From Nostoc sp. NMS9 (GTDB lineage Bacteria; Cyanobacteriota; Cyanobacteriia; Cyanobacteriales; Nostocaceae), in contig NZ_JABXKL010000072.1 in NCBI RefSeq assembly GCF_017114995.1, forward strand, positions 1-64,000: a DNA stretch of 64,000 bases. The letters run 5' to 3'. Both the position numbers and the translations under genes were made by a program. The notes below the pieces were generated by a model, which did no database searches, was not told where the DNA came from, and saw only the letters and a list, made by a program, of their open reading frames with translations. Position 1 is the first letter of the stretch. Every line of letters starts with the position of its first letter. This document shows positions 44,371 to 53,184 of this stretch, piece after piece.

Positions 44371-45909
44371 CTAATTCTTGACTGTCGGTTTCTGTTTATT
44401 GCTAACTTCTAAAGGTAGGAAAATCGTCATCACTTCCCCATAGTGTGGACGTTGGCGCACAATTAGTTTGCCACCGATCGCTTGAAACAAATGCTTGGTT
44501 GCAGCGATATTCAAACTAATCGTACCTGTTTCTGGTTGAAACATCAGCAGTTGACCTAGAGCCTTGCGAATTGGTGGCGTTGCAGGTATGGCGGCTTTAT
44601 TTGAATCTTTGCACCGGAATTGCGGCGATAATTGTAACTTCAGTTGATCTCCAGCTGGGATAACTTGTACTTGAATATGGCTGCCAGCGGGTAAGCTGCG
44701 AGTAAAATTTTCCATCAAACCAGTAAGAACTTGATCCAGCATGGTGGGATTGCTTACCACTGTTGGTAGTTGCTGGGGTAAAACAACATTTAAAGTTAAG
44801 TTCCGCCGATGCGCTGCTTGTTCCCAACGGGGAATGCTCTGCTGCAACACTTGATCTAAAGACATCGGCGTGAGTTGAGTTTTTGACGATTTTGCTGAGG
44901 CAGTAGTTTCCAGTTCTGCGGCCTTAAACAGCAATTCCATGCGGTCAATTTGCTCGGTGCACTCATGATCGATAATTTTTAAGCGATTGATCGCGCTAGC
45001 ATCTAAGTCTCGCCGCTTTAACAGCAGACGAGTCATGGTGCGAATAGTTGTTAAAGGTGTGCGGACTTCGTGAGCGAAGGCTTGGAGCAATTCTACATCA
45101 GGATTTGGGGAATCAGGATTTGGGCATTGGGCATTGGGCATTGGGCATTGAGGATTGGGGAAAACTTTTCTCCCCTGCTCCCCTGCTCCTCTGCTTCCCT
45201 GCTCCCCTACTTCTTCCCCAGTCTCTAGTAAAGAGTCTCTAGTCTCTTCTGGTTCTGTGAATTCCTGAAGCAATAACTGACTAAAGTGAATCATCATCCG
45301 ATAGTCTGGTGCTACCGGAGAATACTGTTCTACTAATGCGTCCAAGCGGGCGAAAAATTCTGGATTAGCCAGCATTACCCGTGCCCCTAGCGATCGCCAA
45401 GCCTGCTGCACTATCTCTGGCTCAAAAGAAAATGAAAAAGTTTTTTTACCGTTTTTGTGGGTTGCTAAAACCAGCACTAATCTAAATTTATCTGTAAAAA
45501 CTAAGCAAAACTGTTCTGCACCTAGAGGATCGGCAGATAGTAAAGGAAGTACCGAATCATGGGGAGCAACGTCTTCATTTATAGATGCGTTGGCGTAGTC
45601 TGCCGCAGGTATCGTACTTGGCATCTGAAATGGCATCAGCGCCAAGGGGTTAAATGGTTTTGCTGTAAAAGTTACTGTTTGTAAACTTTGAGTCAATTTT
45701 GGTTGACTAAACAAGGGTGCTGGTGCGGCTAAAACTAATCCTTGGGTTGTGTCAACTGAAGGGTCTGCTAAAGTATTTAATAGCAAATGTTCTGTCGCTG
45801 CGAGGCTGATACGCCACTGCTGCTCTGCTTTAGCAGGTGAACATTCTGCCACACTTGATTGATTTTCAGCCAAGATTTCGCTCAGGCTTGGCAATATCCA
45901 TTGGTACAC
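44371..45909 (-). CDS. Sensor-type histidine kinase with degenerate ATPase domain and repeat-derived linker
   Basis: A 512-aa protein. Residues 125-215 resemble a DICT-type sensory region (AEQFCLVFTDKFRLVLVLAT, FSFSFEPEIVQQAW). The HisKA helix carries H280 in QAFAHEVRTPLTTIR. The ATPase domain is weak: the N box reads DQVLTGLMENF, no clear DxGxG is seen, and the GLGL position reads GTISLNIAATKHLF. Between sensor and HisKA, residues 231-270 (GEQGSRGAGEQG, then CPMPNAQCPNPDSPNPD) are encoded by the same intergenic heptamer repeats found elsewhere here. Kinase activity is doubtful. It is convergent with the amidohydrolase. Confidence 0.78.
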   Translation of the reverse strand: MYQWILPSLSEILAENQSSVAECSPAKAEQQWRISLAATEHLLLNTLADPSVDTTQGLVLAAPAPLFSQPKLTQSLQTVTFTAKPFNPLALMPFQMPSTIPAADYANASINEDVAPHDSVLPLLSADPLGAEQFCLVFTDKFRLVLVLATHKNGKKTFSFSFEPEIVQQAWRSLGARVMLANPEFFARLDALVEQYSPVAPDYRMMIHFSQLLLQEFTEPEETRDSLLETGEEVGEQGSRGAGEQGRKVFPNPQCPMPNAQCPNPDSPNPDVELLQAFAHEVRTPLTTIRTMTRLLLKRRDLDASAINRLKIIDHECTEQIDRMELLFKAAELETTASAKSSKTQLTPMSLDQVLQQSIPRWEQAAHRRNLTLNVVLPQQLPTVVSNPTMLDQVLTGLMENFTRSLPAGSHIQVQVIPAGDQLKLQLSPQFRCKDSNKAAIPATPPIRKALGQLLMFQPETGTISLNIAATKHLFQAIGGKLIVRQRPHYGEVMTIFLPLEVSNKQKPTVKN

Positions 45910-46108
45910 AGGCTTTCACCCCTTAATTCAAGAGCGACTAACAGCGTCTGGGTTAGACATTATCACTACTATCTAAGAGGTTATAGCTATTTGTATACTG
46001 GTGACAGTGGTAGAACCGAACAATTCAGGGGCAATTCCCCTCTAACTGCGATGTCTACGACGGGCTACGCCTACGCACTTAGGGGCTGAAAAACATTGGC
46101 ACTGACTT

Positions 46109-46569
46109 TTACCGATAGACGTGGCGATCGCAAATTGCGTGAATAGTTTTACCAACTTCATTATTGCGATCGTGATCTAATCGCGTACCGATATCTTCCG
46201 TAACTACATCTGCCAGAATGATTTTATTACGGTTCACAATCTCCAGATCGCGTTGACGTTGCTTGTGTAGCAATTGAACATGCTCTTGCAGATGGGCTTA
46301 GCATCTGAGAAATGCGATCGCATTTCGTGGTGTTCAAGCTCATGACTTACGAAATATCCCAGTAGTCCAGCAACTTTTTCAGCTTCTTGTTCAGCAAGAT
46401 ACTTAGCTATCTTCAATTGTTGATTAGCACTATAATTCAGTTTTCGGGAGTTTGGCCTTTTCCTAAAATTCCCACTTCTTGGTCTGAAAGCTACAGAGTC
46501 AACATGCTCGAACAAAATCTTTAATCTCGTTCTATTTTGGCGATCGCCTTTTTTTGAGTAAATTAGCAA
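46109..46569 (-). pseudogene. Frameshifted gene of unknown function
   Basis: The frame from 46569 gives a helical, charged protein (QQLKIAKYLAEQEAEKVAGL, VSHELEHHEMRSHFSDAK). It leaves coding character near 46290, where another frame takes over with protein-like sequence (LQEHVQLLHKQRQRDLEIVN, then ADVVTEDIGTRLDHDRNN) ending at a TAA at 46109. The two pieces read as one protein with a small deletion near GATGCTAAGCCCATC. I do not recognise the family. A sequencing error is the alternative. Confidence 0.45.
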
Positions 46570-46591
46570 TAGACTATCTCAAAGGCACTTT

Positions 46592-47410
46592 ATGACTTCT
46601 TTTCAAACGTCAGTTGAAAATTTGGTACTAGTTGCTGGTGCGACTGGTGGAGTCGGGCAACTAGTGGTAGGTAAGCTGCTAGAGAAGGGCTGGAAAGTTC
46701 GTGTCCTGACACGCAATGCCGCAAAAGCCGAAGAGATGTTTAACCAGAGAGTCGAAATTGCCGTTGGTGACATCCGCCAGCCAGCTACACTGCCAGCTGT
46801 AACCTCAGGTGTCACCCACATCATAAATTGTACCGGAACCACTGCCTTCCCCTCTGCGCGATGGGAATTTGACCAAACCCCGAACTTGATTGAATGGGGA
46901 ATCACTTTCCTTAATCCCCAATCTAGTCAAGCAAAAGCAAAGAATAGTCCAGAAAAAATCGACGCCCAAGGTGTCAGTAACCTGGTAGCAGCAGCACCCC
47001 GGAATTTGCAGCGGTTCGTTTTCGTCTCTTCCTGTGGAATTGTTCGTAAAAATCAGTTTCCTTTTAGTATTCTTAATGCTTTCGGCGTGTTGGATGCCAA
47101 ACAGAAGGGAGAGGAGTCCATCATTAATTCAGGATTACCCTACACTATTATCCGCCCAGGACGCCTCATTGACGGCCCTTACACTTCATACGACCTCAAC
47201 ACTCTCCTGAAGGCAAAAACAGGAGGCAAATACGGTGTGGTACTTGGTACAGGAGATACACTTTCAGGCGATGCCAGCCGGATTGACGTAGCAAGCGCTT
47301 GTGTGGAATGCCTTTTTCACCTAAGTAGTTCTAGGAAAATTTTTGAAATCGTCAACCAGGGAGAAAGACCACCTGTAATCGACTGGGAAACTCTTTTCTC
47401 CTCGCATTAA
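46592..47410 (+). CDS. Atypical SDR, NAD(P)-binding epimerase-like protein
   Basis: A 272-aa Rossmann-fold protein with the dinucleotide loop GATGGVGQLV (17-26), followed by an NADP-compatible basic residue in VLTRNAAKAEEM. FVFVSSCGIVRK and TIIRPGRLIDGPY match the NAD(P)H-binding atypical SDR group common in cyanobacteria and plastids. The catalytic Tyr-x3-Lys is not clear, so it may be a non-enzymatic cofactor-binding protein. Substrate unknown. It is the last ordinary gene before the far-red block. Confidence 0.85.
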   Translation: MTSFQTSVENLVLVAGATGGVGQLVVGKLLEKGWKVRVLTRNAAKAEEMFNQRVEIAVGDIRQPATLPAVTSGVTHIINCTGTTAFPSARWEFDQTPNLIEWGITFLNPQSSQAKAKNSPEKIDAQGVSNLVAAAPRNLQRFVFVSSCGIVRKNQFPFSILNAFGVLDAKQKGEESIINSGLPYTIIRPGRLIDGPYTSYDLNTLLKAKTGGKYGVVLGTGDTLSGDASRIDVASACVECLFHLSSSRKIFEIVNQGERPPVIDWETLFSSH

Positions 47411-47437
47411 TATTCAGGAGGCAGGAGACAGGAGTAA

Positions 47438-47457
47438 CCCACGTTTAAAAGCGTGGG
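47438..47457. repeat. Hairpin repeat resembling an IS200/IS605-type end
   Basis: CCCACG and CGTGGG surround TTTAAAAG, followed by GATTGAAGCAA. A near copy (CCCACCCCTAAAAGAGTGGG, then GATTGAAGCAA) occurs in the same orientation at 63958-63988. Such hairpins are seen at ends of IS200/IS605 elements, but no transposase is adjacent. Confidence 0.45.
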
Positions 47458-47502
47458 ATTGAAGCAAAGACGACGCCAGATGCTCCACTTGGGGAAACCC
47501 CA

Positions 47503-47558
47503 GACGCTCTCTACGTTCGCGCAGCGTGTCGCAGACAGACGCTCTTGCTAGCTTGCTT
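47503..47558. repeat. Left arm of a perfect 56-bp inverted repeat flanking the far-red block
   Basis: This 56-bp sequence, starting GACGCTCTCTACGTTCGCGC and ending TTGCTAGCTTGCTT, recurs exactly in inverted orientation at 63425-63480. A shared GTACGCGGACTC lies about 10-13 bp beyond both arms. Related fragments (GACGCTGCGCGAA) occur elsewhere, so it belongs to a dispersed family. Confidence 0.9.
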
Positions 47559-47813
47559 GTATTGTAGGGGGGTACGCGGACTCCTTCGCGTTAGCATCTC
47601 CAAAGGAGAAGAGGCTGCGCTATGCGCCAGATCGTCTCCCCTTCTCCCAAAGCTATCCATTAGTCACATCTTTCTTTACAATCTTATAACCGCTCGAAGG
47701 AATCTGGACAAAGCTACCCAAGAGTAGACAAATCTAGATAACTACGTTTGTAATCTTAGTCCAAAGTCCTAAAACTACAGGGATAAACGGCAATCCCACT
47801 ATCCCATTTATAA

Positions 47814-47996
47814 AGTTTGGGATTACTTTACGAGCAATATTCAAGCTTCCATTGGTATCTTAAGGATGAATTGGATGATAAACCAATATGTTTTAAAGGT
47901 CGCTTAGGACAAAAAGAAAAACTTAAAGCCGTCCCTAACTGGCAAGAACGGCTTAGAGAATTTGTTGATGAGTTAATCAAAGATGTGGACAATTAG
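47814..47996 (+). pseudogene. C-terminal fragment of an unidentified protein
   Basis: An open stretch of 60 codons between stops, without a plausible start, reads SLGLLYEQYSSFHWYLKDEL, then KGRLGQKEKLKAVPNWQERL and REFVDELIKDVDN. It has strong coding character and looks like the tail of a larger protein whose front was lost, perhaps during insertion of the repeats just upstream. I cannot name the parent family. The remaining gap (47411-47813) contains repeats only. Confidence 0.45.
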
Positions 47997-48086
47997 TAAG
48001 CTACGGGTAGCTTTGTCCAGTAATTAAGTTACAGAAAACAACCCTTGTTTTGTAAGTATCTTGAACACTGAGATATCAGGCATACT

Positions 48087-48233
48087 TCACGGTAGAGGAT
48101 GGAAAAAAGTCCCATATTGTAATCCTGGAAAAACGTAATTCAATTCAATGAAAATCACTGCTAAAATAATCAATGCTAAGGTAGCAACTACAGGAACCAT
48201 TGTGAAAAGTTTCAAAAAATAGCGTGACTCCAT
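48087..48233 (-). CDS. psaJ2: Photosystem I subunit IX, far-red paralogue
   Basis: A 48-aa protein, too short for most gene finders, reading MESRYFLKLFTMVPVVATLA on, with one transmembrane helix (about 8-30) and the family C-terminus FPGLQYGTFFHPLP. PsaJ sits beside PsaF at the edge of PSI and binds chlorophyll. It lies 95 bp after psaF2 on the same strand, the usual psaF-psaJ order. Assignment to the far-red set is from its place in the cluster. Confidence 0.9.
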   Translation of the reverse strand: MESRYFLKLFTMVPVVATLALIILAVIFIELNYVFPGLQYGTFFHPLP

Positions 48234-48328
48234 GTTTTTCTCCTATTACTTTTGCCTTATTCGGTCATTTTTCTCGGGGTTGATTGACAGTTAATAGTTA
48301 ATCACAAACCATCAACTGTCAATAGCTT

Positions 48329-48808
48329 TTAGCGAATTGAAATCGGAATTTCTTCATCCTTAGCAACTAATTCACCACTGAGAAATGCTTGAACTGCTGA
48401 TGCCGGCCAAGCAAAAGCCAATATCATACATTTGACGAATAGTGGCAGATCGATAAATAGTTCTTTTTCTTCTGGGGAACCAAGTTTTTGAATTGTCCGC
48501 AAATAGGAACGACCAGTCCAGCCAATCCAACCAGCAATGTAGAGAAATATGGTTATGGGAATCAGCACATCAAGGGCAAGGCTGAGGCGGTCAAGAACTA
48601 AATGAGGTAAACCATCCTCGCCACAAAGTAACCGAGAATAAGCTTTTAATGGCTTTGTCGTGTAATAACTATCAGGTGCATTTTGCACTCGTTCTACAAA
48701 TGCAGATGATTCGGCACAAGGTACTAATCTAGTGTTCTCTGCTAAAGCTGTGGGGACAACATTAAGCCAGAGAAAAATTACCAAAATTAAAGCAAATATT
48801 CGTTTCAT
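48329..48808 (-). CDS. psaF2: Photosystem I subunit III, far-red paralogue
   Basis: A 159-aa PsaF with a lumen-targeting signal peptide (MKRIFALILVIFLWLNVVPT, cleavage likely after ALA), the two conserved cysteines in LVPCAESSAF and RLLCGEDGLPHL, and a membrane helix IPITIFLYIAGWIGWTGRSY. The end is LSGELVAKDEEI. PsaF helps dock the lumenal electron donor. The plastocyanin-binding region between the cysteines is shorter and less Lys-rich than in many PsaF. It pairs with psaJ2. Confidence 0.92.
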   Translation of the reverse strand: MKRIFALILVIFLWLNVVPTALAENTRLVPCAESSAFVERVQNAPDSYYTTKPLKAYSRLLCGEDGLPHLVLDRLSLALDVLIPITIFLYIAGWIGWTGRSYLRTIQKLGSPEEKELFIDLPLFVKCMILAFAWPASAVQAFLSGELVAKDEEIPISIR

Positions 48809-49203
48809 AATTTTGTCCTTTGCTTAGTTAGGATGAACAATGGCCACCTTTCAATTTGAATTTAGGAGTTAGGAGTTTTAAATTTATCAAGAAGAACTCA
48901 GGAAGTCAGAATTCAGTTGGGTATTCTGTACGAGTGGCTGATAGCGCAGCGTTAGCGAGTATTCGAGCGTCAGCGTCGCGTCTGAGTATAGGTTAAAACC
49001 GTACTTCTCTACGAGACGCTACCGCGAACGTCCCGCTACGCTAACGTCCCCTCTCTACGAGACGCACTCGCGTTCGTGGGCGAAAAGAAATTCAAACATT
49101 CTTCCTGATTAAAACTCTATCCCTTAAGAGCGGGACGCTGCGCATAGCTTGCTTTCCTGTAAGGGTACATGGGTAGAGTATTCTGAATTCTGACTCTTAA
49201 CTT
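48809..49203. other. Intergenic region with dispersed repeats
   Basis: Upstream of psaF2; it should contain its promoter near the left end. From about 48940 to 49140 it consists of dispersed repeats rich in GAGACGC, GCTACGC and GCGAACG words. No gene is seen. Confidence 0.5.
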
Positions 49204-49350
49204 TTAGAAAAACAGTTGTAAGTATGTGCCCGATATTGAGTTGGGAAAAAAGGTTTTCAACAACATTACAAGCACAGAAAAAAAGGCGATCGCAATATTC
49301 CCAACTATGGGAGCAATAATTGTCTGTTTCAGAAAATCTAATTTGGGCAT
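49204..49350 (-). CDS. Possible small membrane protein, 48 aa
   Basis: From an ATG at 49350 the frame reads MPKLDFLKQTIIAPIVGNIA and continues with a single hydrophobic helix (IAIAFFSVLVMLLKTFF), ending GTYLQLFF. Size and one-helix form resemble small photosystem subunits, but I do not recognise it as any of them. The ATG lies at the edge of a GCCCCAT repeat, and there is no good ribosome binding site, so it may be non-coding. It lies between psaF2 and chlF on the same strand. Confidence 0.3.
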   Translation of the reverse strand: MPKLDFLKQTIIAPIVGNIAIAFFSVLVMLLKTFFPNSISGTYLQLFF

Positions 49351-49949
49351 GGGGCATTGGGCATGGGGTATGGGGTAGCCACTGCGTTGGTAAGTCAGCG
49401 CGGTTTTGGGGGTTTCCCCCATGAGCTACTGGCGTCGGCTCTGACGACTTTAAGCAAGTGGCGTCATTGGAAGAGGCTTCAGGGGCAAATGGGAAAAATC
49501 TACTACAATTTTCCCCCTGCTCCCCTGCTTCTTCCCGAGTCCGCATTTAGGAAAAAATGAAGTAAGAACTTGTTTTTTAAACTTCATACTTCATCCTGAC
49601 ATTTTCCTATGACAACGCTCTCATGATGTAGTCAAAACAAGGTCATAGTTTCGACTGCATCTTCCTCACTCATCAAGGATATGGCTTCTTCTTGAATGCA
49701 GCGCGTAGCCTTGATATTTCTGAGAGGAATTTCTAAATTGTTGTACATTTTCTTAGGGAACTCCAAGAAATAAATTGTCCCGCTTGAAGTTGCTGACTGT
49801 TGACTGTTGACTGTGAACAGTGGGATATTTTTTTATTTGTCAGTCCCTTAATACCAATTGTGCCAACTTCTTCGAAGGATTTCTCACTCCCTGCCAAGAT
49901 AGAAGTTGACAAGAAGCTGTCTGGCGCTCATTTGGCGTTGAATATCGGG
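49351..49949. other. Intergenic region downstream of chlF
   Basis: Contains heptamer repeats (GGGCATT near 49346-49375, TGACTGT near 49797) and, at 49632-49748 on the minus strand, a 38-codon frame (MYNNLEIPLRNIKATRCIQE) that continues upstream without a start as SSGTIYFLEFPKK. This could be a gene scrap. Nothing else is recognised. Confidence 0.4.
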
Positions 49950-51170
49950 CTACGGCTTCGGTAATGATAAACTCAACAGTACTGGTTCCCCTGTACTTAA
50001 ATCTTCAGAGAAGTTATAAACTCGGCGATCGCTTTCACCTGCTACTTTTATCCCCAAATCAGCCCAATCAATTGTGTCTGCCCAAGTGTGAATAACTCGT
50101 CCTTGGCTTTTGATTTCTGGCTGATCAAATGTGAGTTTTTCAAAGTTAAACGCAGCGACATCAACCCCTAAAGCGGCAGACCAAATTCCTGCTACTGGAA
50201 AAGCCGCTAGGAAGAAATGCAATTTGCGAGAATTAGGAAAATTTGCCCCCCGCCATCCCAACCGCCCAAGATAGAATTGAGCAGACCTAAAGTTGTAGGT
50301 TGGATGTTTTTGACCGAGTTTGTATCCGGCATTAATCGATTCTGAGTCGCTTTCGTTGGTACGAATCAAGGTCGATGTCACCAAAGAACCATGCATCGCA
50401 CTCAGCATTGCACCACCTAATACCCCAATCACCCCTAACTGATGTAAGGGACTCATCAGAATATTGTGATCTGCTTGAAACTGCAACATGAAGTTAAAAG
50501 TACCAGAAATCCCTAAAGGCATTCCCGCAGAAAAACTGCCTTGCCCAATTGGGTAAATTAAGAATACAGAGACGGAAGCAGCAACGGGAGCAGTGAACGC
50601 CAGAGAAATCCAGGGACGCATTCCTAAGCGATAGCTCAATTCCCATTCCCGATCTTGGTAACAAATGATACTAATCACAAAGTGCAGCACAATCATTTGA
50701 TAAGGACCGCCGTTGTAAAGCCACTCATCTAAAGAAGCAGCTTCCCAAATTGGGTAAAAGTGCAAACCAATCGCAGCCGATGTCGGTACTACAGCGGCTG
50801 AGATGATATTATTGCCGTCGAATAAAGCACCGGAAATTGGTGAACCCATTCCGTTCATGTTTACTGGCGGAGCAGCAATAAAAGCAATGATGAAAACAAT
50901 GGTGGTTGTTAGGGCACAAGGAATCAACAGTATGCCAAACCAGCCAATATACAGCCGATTTTCAGTACTGGTTACCCATGAACAAAACTTTTCCCATAAA
51001 CTAGTCTTTTCGCGTCTTTCTAAGATGTTTGTTGGTATTGTTTGAAGATTGTGATTTGCAGGCGTAACCCGCACCCCATGACAGTTAGCATCTGTGGGAG
51101 CCGCTGCTCTAACTGCCTCGTCTACGCTAACAGTCGAAGTTGCAATTATGCTGTCTGACTTTGGCGTCAT
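49950..51170 (-). CDS. chlF: Chlorophyll f synthase (super-rogue D1, PsbA4)
   Basis: A D1 homologue of 406 aa with five membrane helices. Helix C reads [10 protein letters not shown]: the Q172-D173 pair, where true D1 has a hydrophobic residue and Gly, is the reported hallmark of ChlF. TyrZ (Y206), its partner histidine (H235), the chlorophyll ligand H243 and iron ligands H260 and H318 are kept. Mn-cluster ligands are lost: D170 is A215, E189 is D234, H332 is G378, and the processed C-terminus ending Ala is replaced by a longer tail. ChlF oxidises chlorophyll a to chlorophyll f in light. The N-terminus is about 45 residues longer than D1. Divergent from the rfp genes. Confidence 0.93.
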   Translation of the reverse strand: MTPKSDSIIATSTVSVDEAVRAAAPTDANCHGVRVTPANHNLQTIPTNILERREKTSLWEKFCSWVTSTENRLYIGWFGILLIPCALTTTIVFIIAFIAAPPVNMNGMGSPISGALFDGNNIISAAVVPTSAAIGLHFYPIWEAASLDEWLYNGGPYQMIVLHFVISIICYQDREWELSYRLGMRPWISLAFTAPVAASVSVFLIYPIGQGSFSAGMPLGISGTFNFMLQFQADHNILMSPLHQLGVIGVLGGAMLSAMHGSLVTSTLIRTNESDSESINAGYKLGQKHPTYNFRSAQFYLGRLGWRGANFPNSRKLHFFLAAFPVAGIWSAALGVDVAAFNFEKLTFDQPEIKSQGRVIHTWADTIDWADLGIKVAGESDRRVYNFSEDLSTGEPVLLSLSLPKP

Positions 51171-51997
51171 GTTACATAGATCCTTGCATAATTAAATAGG
51201 AATTCTCTATCGCCACAGTTTCTAAAACCGGAGACGACAGAATAATCTTTTGCACTCAAACCAAAGCCGTTGAGACAAAAACTACTTCAAGGTCGATGAA
51301 AAAGAACATAAAATAAAAACATGAAGAACCAATGAAGGAGGTTCATATTTTCATAAAAGTTCACAATATTCATCAGAAGGGTCAGAAGGAAAAGACCTAC
51401 CCCTAGTACAACAAGGCAAAAGTCAAAAATCAAAAGTCAAAAGAAAGAATATCCATACCATAAGCCTTTTACCAATTCCAGATGGTCTGTTTATTTACGC
51501 CATGTTTTACTAGGACTACATACAGGTATACAAAAATAAATATTTAAGTCACATTTTAATTATCAAAATAAGTCAATAAATGTAAATTTGGTTGAAGCTG
51601 TATAACTTTTGCGTCAAAGAACAGTCAATAATGATTTTGAATTAGACTTGTTCGATACAAAGCTTTCTGTTCACCACAGATGCTAGTACTCCAAGGCAGA
51701 ATTCGTAATTCGTAATTCCTATATTGCAAGAATTTCATTGATTTTCAATGCTTGCTCTGTTTGCACTGTGCTGTGCTAGTAGTATATGTGGTGAACAATT
51801 GACAGATTTTTTCTGAGGTAAAACTTTTCTACTTTGATTGTTGCTAAGGGACTGCTAAAGAAAAAATTCGCCAATTTTTTTTTGCTAGTCTAGGCATCTT
51901 GCCTATCCTATGTAATGATTTATTTCTGGGAGTTCCCTAATTATTTGTTTTCCCTCTGATGAAGTCCTAGCGTTTAGGTACAGTAGGGTGATATGGA
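51171..51997. promoter_or_regulatory. Divergent regulatory region between chlF and the rfpB-like gene
   Basis: 827 bp of AT-rich DNA without a gene. It must hold the chlF promoter (AAGGATC lies about 10 nt before its ATG) and the promoter of the regulator operon. AATTCGT repeats occur near 51700. I could not define a regulator site by eye. Confidence 0.5.
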
Positions 51998-53101
51998 ATG
52001 AGAATTTTACTAGTTGAAGATGACGAGTGTATTGCCAAAACACTTGAAAATGTTCTTGGTAATCAACACTATGTAGTTGATATTGCTGCTGATGGTCTGC
52101 TTGGTTGGGAGTTAGTAGAAGCTTTTAGCTATGACTTAATTTTGCTAGATATCATCCTGCCCAAATTGGACGGCATAAAACTTTGTCAGAGGTTACGTTC
52201 CCATAACTATCAAACACCTGTACTGCTACTGACAGCCCAAAATTCTAGCACTCACAAAGTGATGGGATTAGATGCAGGAGCAGATGACTATGTTGTTAAA
52301 CCTTTTGAACTCTCGGAATTATTAGCTCGAATTCGTGTTTTATTGCGGCGACGAAATTCACCCATATTGTCAGTGATGAAATGGGAAAAACTGCGTATTG
52401 ACCCTGGTAGCTGTGAAGTGACTTATGGTTGTCATGGTTTGAATTTAACGCCTAAGGAGTATCGCTTACTGGAGCTTTTTCTGCGTAATGAGCATATTGT
52501 CTTCAGCCGCAGTGAAATTTTAGACCACCTCTGGTCTGTAGAAGAAGCACCTAAAGAGGATACGGTGACAGCTCACATCAAAGGTTTGCGGCAGAAACTA
52601 ACGCAAGCTGGCGCACCAACTGATTTTATTGAAACAGTCTATGGTTTGGGTTATCGTCTGAAAGTATTTGCATCTGAAGAAAAACCTTCTGTAGCCTCAA
52701 GACAGACAAAACAAAGCCAAAGCAAAAGGAAGCCACAGATTAAGGAAGCATTAGCAGTTTTGTGGGAGAGGCTGAAAGTACACAGTAGCGATCGCTTAGA
52801 AATTCTCCAACAAGCCTCACTCGAATTACAAGCCAACAATCTCTCTGAAGAATTACGGAAAAAAGCATATCATGCAGCACATAAGCTAGGGGGAGCTTTA
52901 GGCATTTTTGGCTTTGCGGAAGGTTCACGCTTGGCTAAACACATAGAGCAGATATTGCTATCCCAAATTACTCTTGACCAAAGTGAGGCATTGCATCTTC
53001 GCCATTTAGTAGAACTTCTTTCTGGGGAACTACAGCAGCCTGCATTTAGAGAATTAGATAAAGTCCTTTGCCATTATGTTCTAGACGATGTGGGTGAATA
53101 A
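51998..53101 (+). CDS. rfpB: RfpB-like response regulator (receiver, winged helix, Hpt)
   Basis: A 367-aa protein. The receiver has the acidic pair in VEDDE (E7-D9), phosphoacceptor D51 and K101. An OmpR-type winged helix follows (about 128-225; LTPKEYRLLELFLRNEHIVF, ETVYGLGYRL). After a basic linker (about 230-245) an Hpt-like domain carries the histidine in AYHAAHKLGGALGIFGF. RfpB, the FaRLiP master regulator, is described as having a second receiver at the C-terminus; none is present here. First gene of the regulator run, 83 bp before the kinase. The location beside chlF supports RfpB; the shortened architecture leaves doubt. Confidence 0.7.
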   Translation: MRILLVEDDECIAKTLENVLGNQHYVVDIAADGLLGWELVEAFSYDLILLDIILPKLDGIKLCQRLRSHNYQTPVLLLTAQNSSTHKVMGLDAGADDYVVKPFELSELLARIRVLLRRRNSPILSVMKWEKLRIDPGSCEVTYGCHGLNLTPKEYRLLELFLRNEHIVFSRSEILDHLWSVEEAPKEDTVTAHIKGLRQKLTQAGAPTDFIETVYGLGYRLKVFASEEKPSVASRQTKQSQSKRKPQIKEALAVLWERLKVHSSDRLEILQQASLELQANNLSEELRKKAYHAAHKLGGALGIFGFAEGSRLAKHIEQILLSQITLDQSEALHLRHLVELLSGELQQPAFRELDKVLCHYVLDDVGE

Positions 53102-53105
53102 ATTT

Positions 53106-53160
53106 ATTAGTCATTAGTCATTGGTCATTGGTCATTGGTAATTAGTCATTGGTCATTGGT
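53106..53160. repeat. Heptamer STRR between the rfpB-like and rfpA genes
   Basis: TAGTCAT and TGGTCAT units repeat with a 7-bp period for about 55 bp. They fill the intergenic space and run into the spurious upstream start of the kinase frame. Confidence 0.85.
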
Positions 53161-53184
53161 TATTCACAATTGGACTTTGGACAA

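Noticed and set aside
49124-49546. 140-aa minus-strand frame
   Set aside because: Its sequence is a translation of intergenic repeats (GGGCATT and GGGGAGCAGG types) with no consistent coding pattern; only the short membrane peptide in another frame is kept as a weak candidate.
49950-51170. Ordinary photosystem II D1 protein
   Set aside because: Mn-cluster ligands equivalent to D170, E189 and H332 are missing and the QD pair is present, so it cannot be a water-oxidising D1.
53149-53184. Upstream start for the RfpA-type kinase
   Set aside because: These codons come from the heptamer repeat and a common ACTTTGGACAAATGAC repeat; the ATG at 53185 directly precedes the conserved protein.
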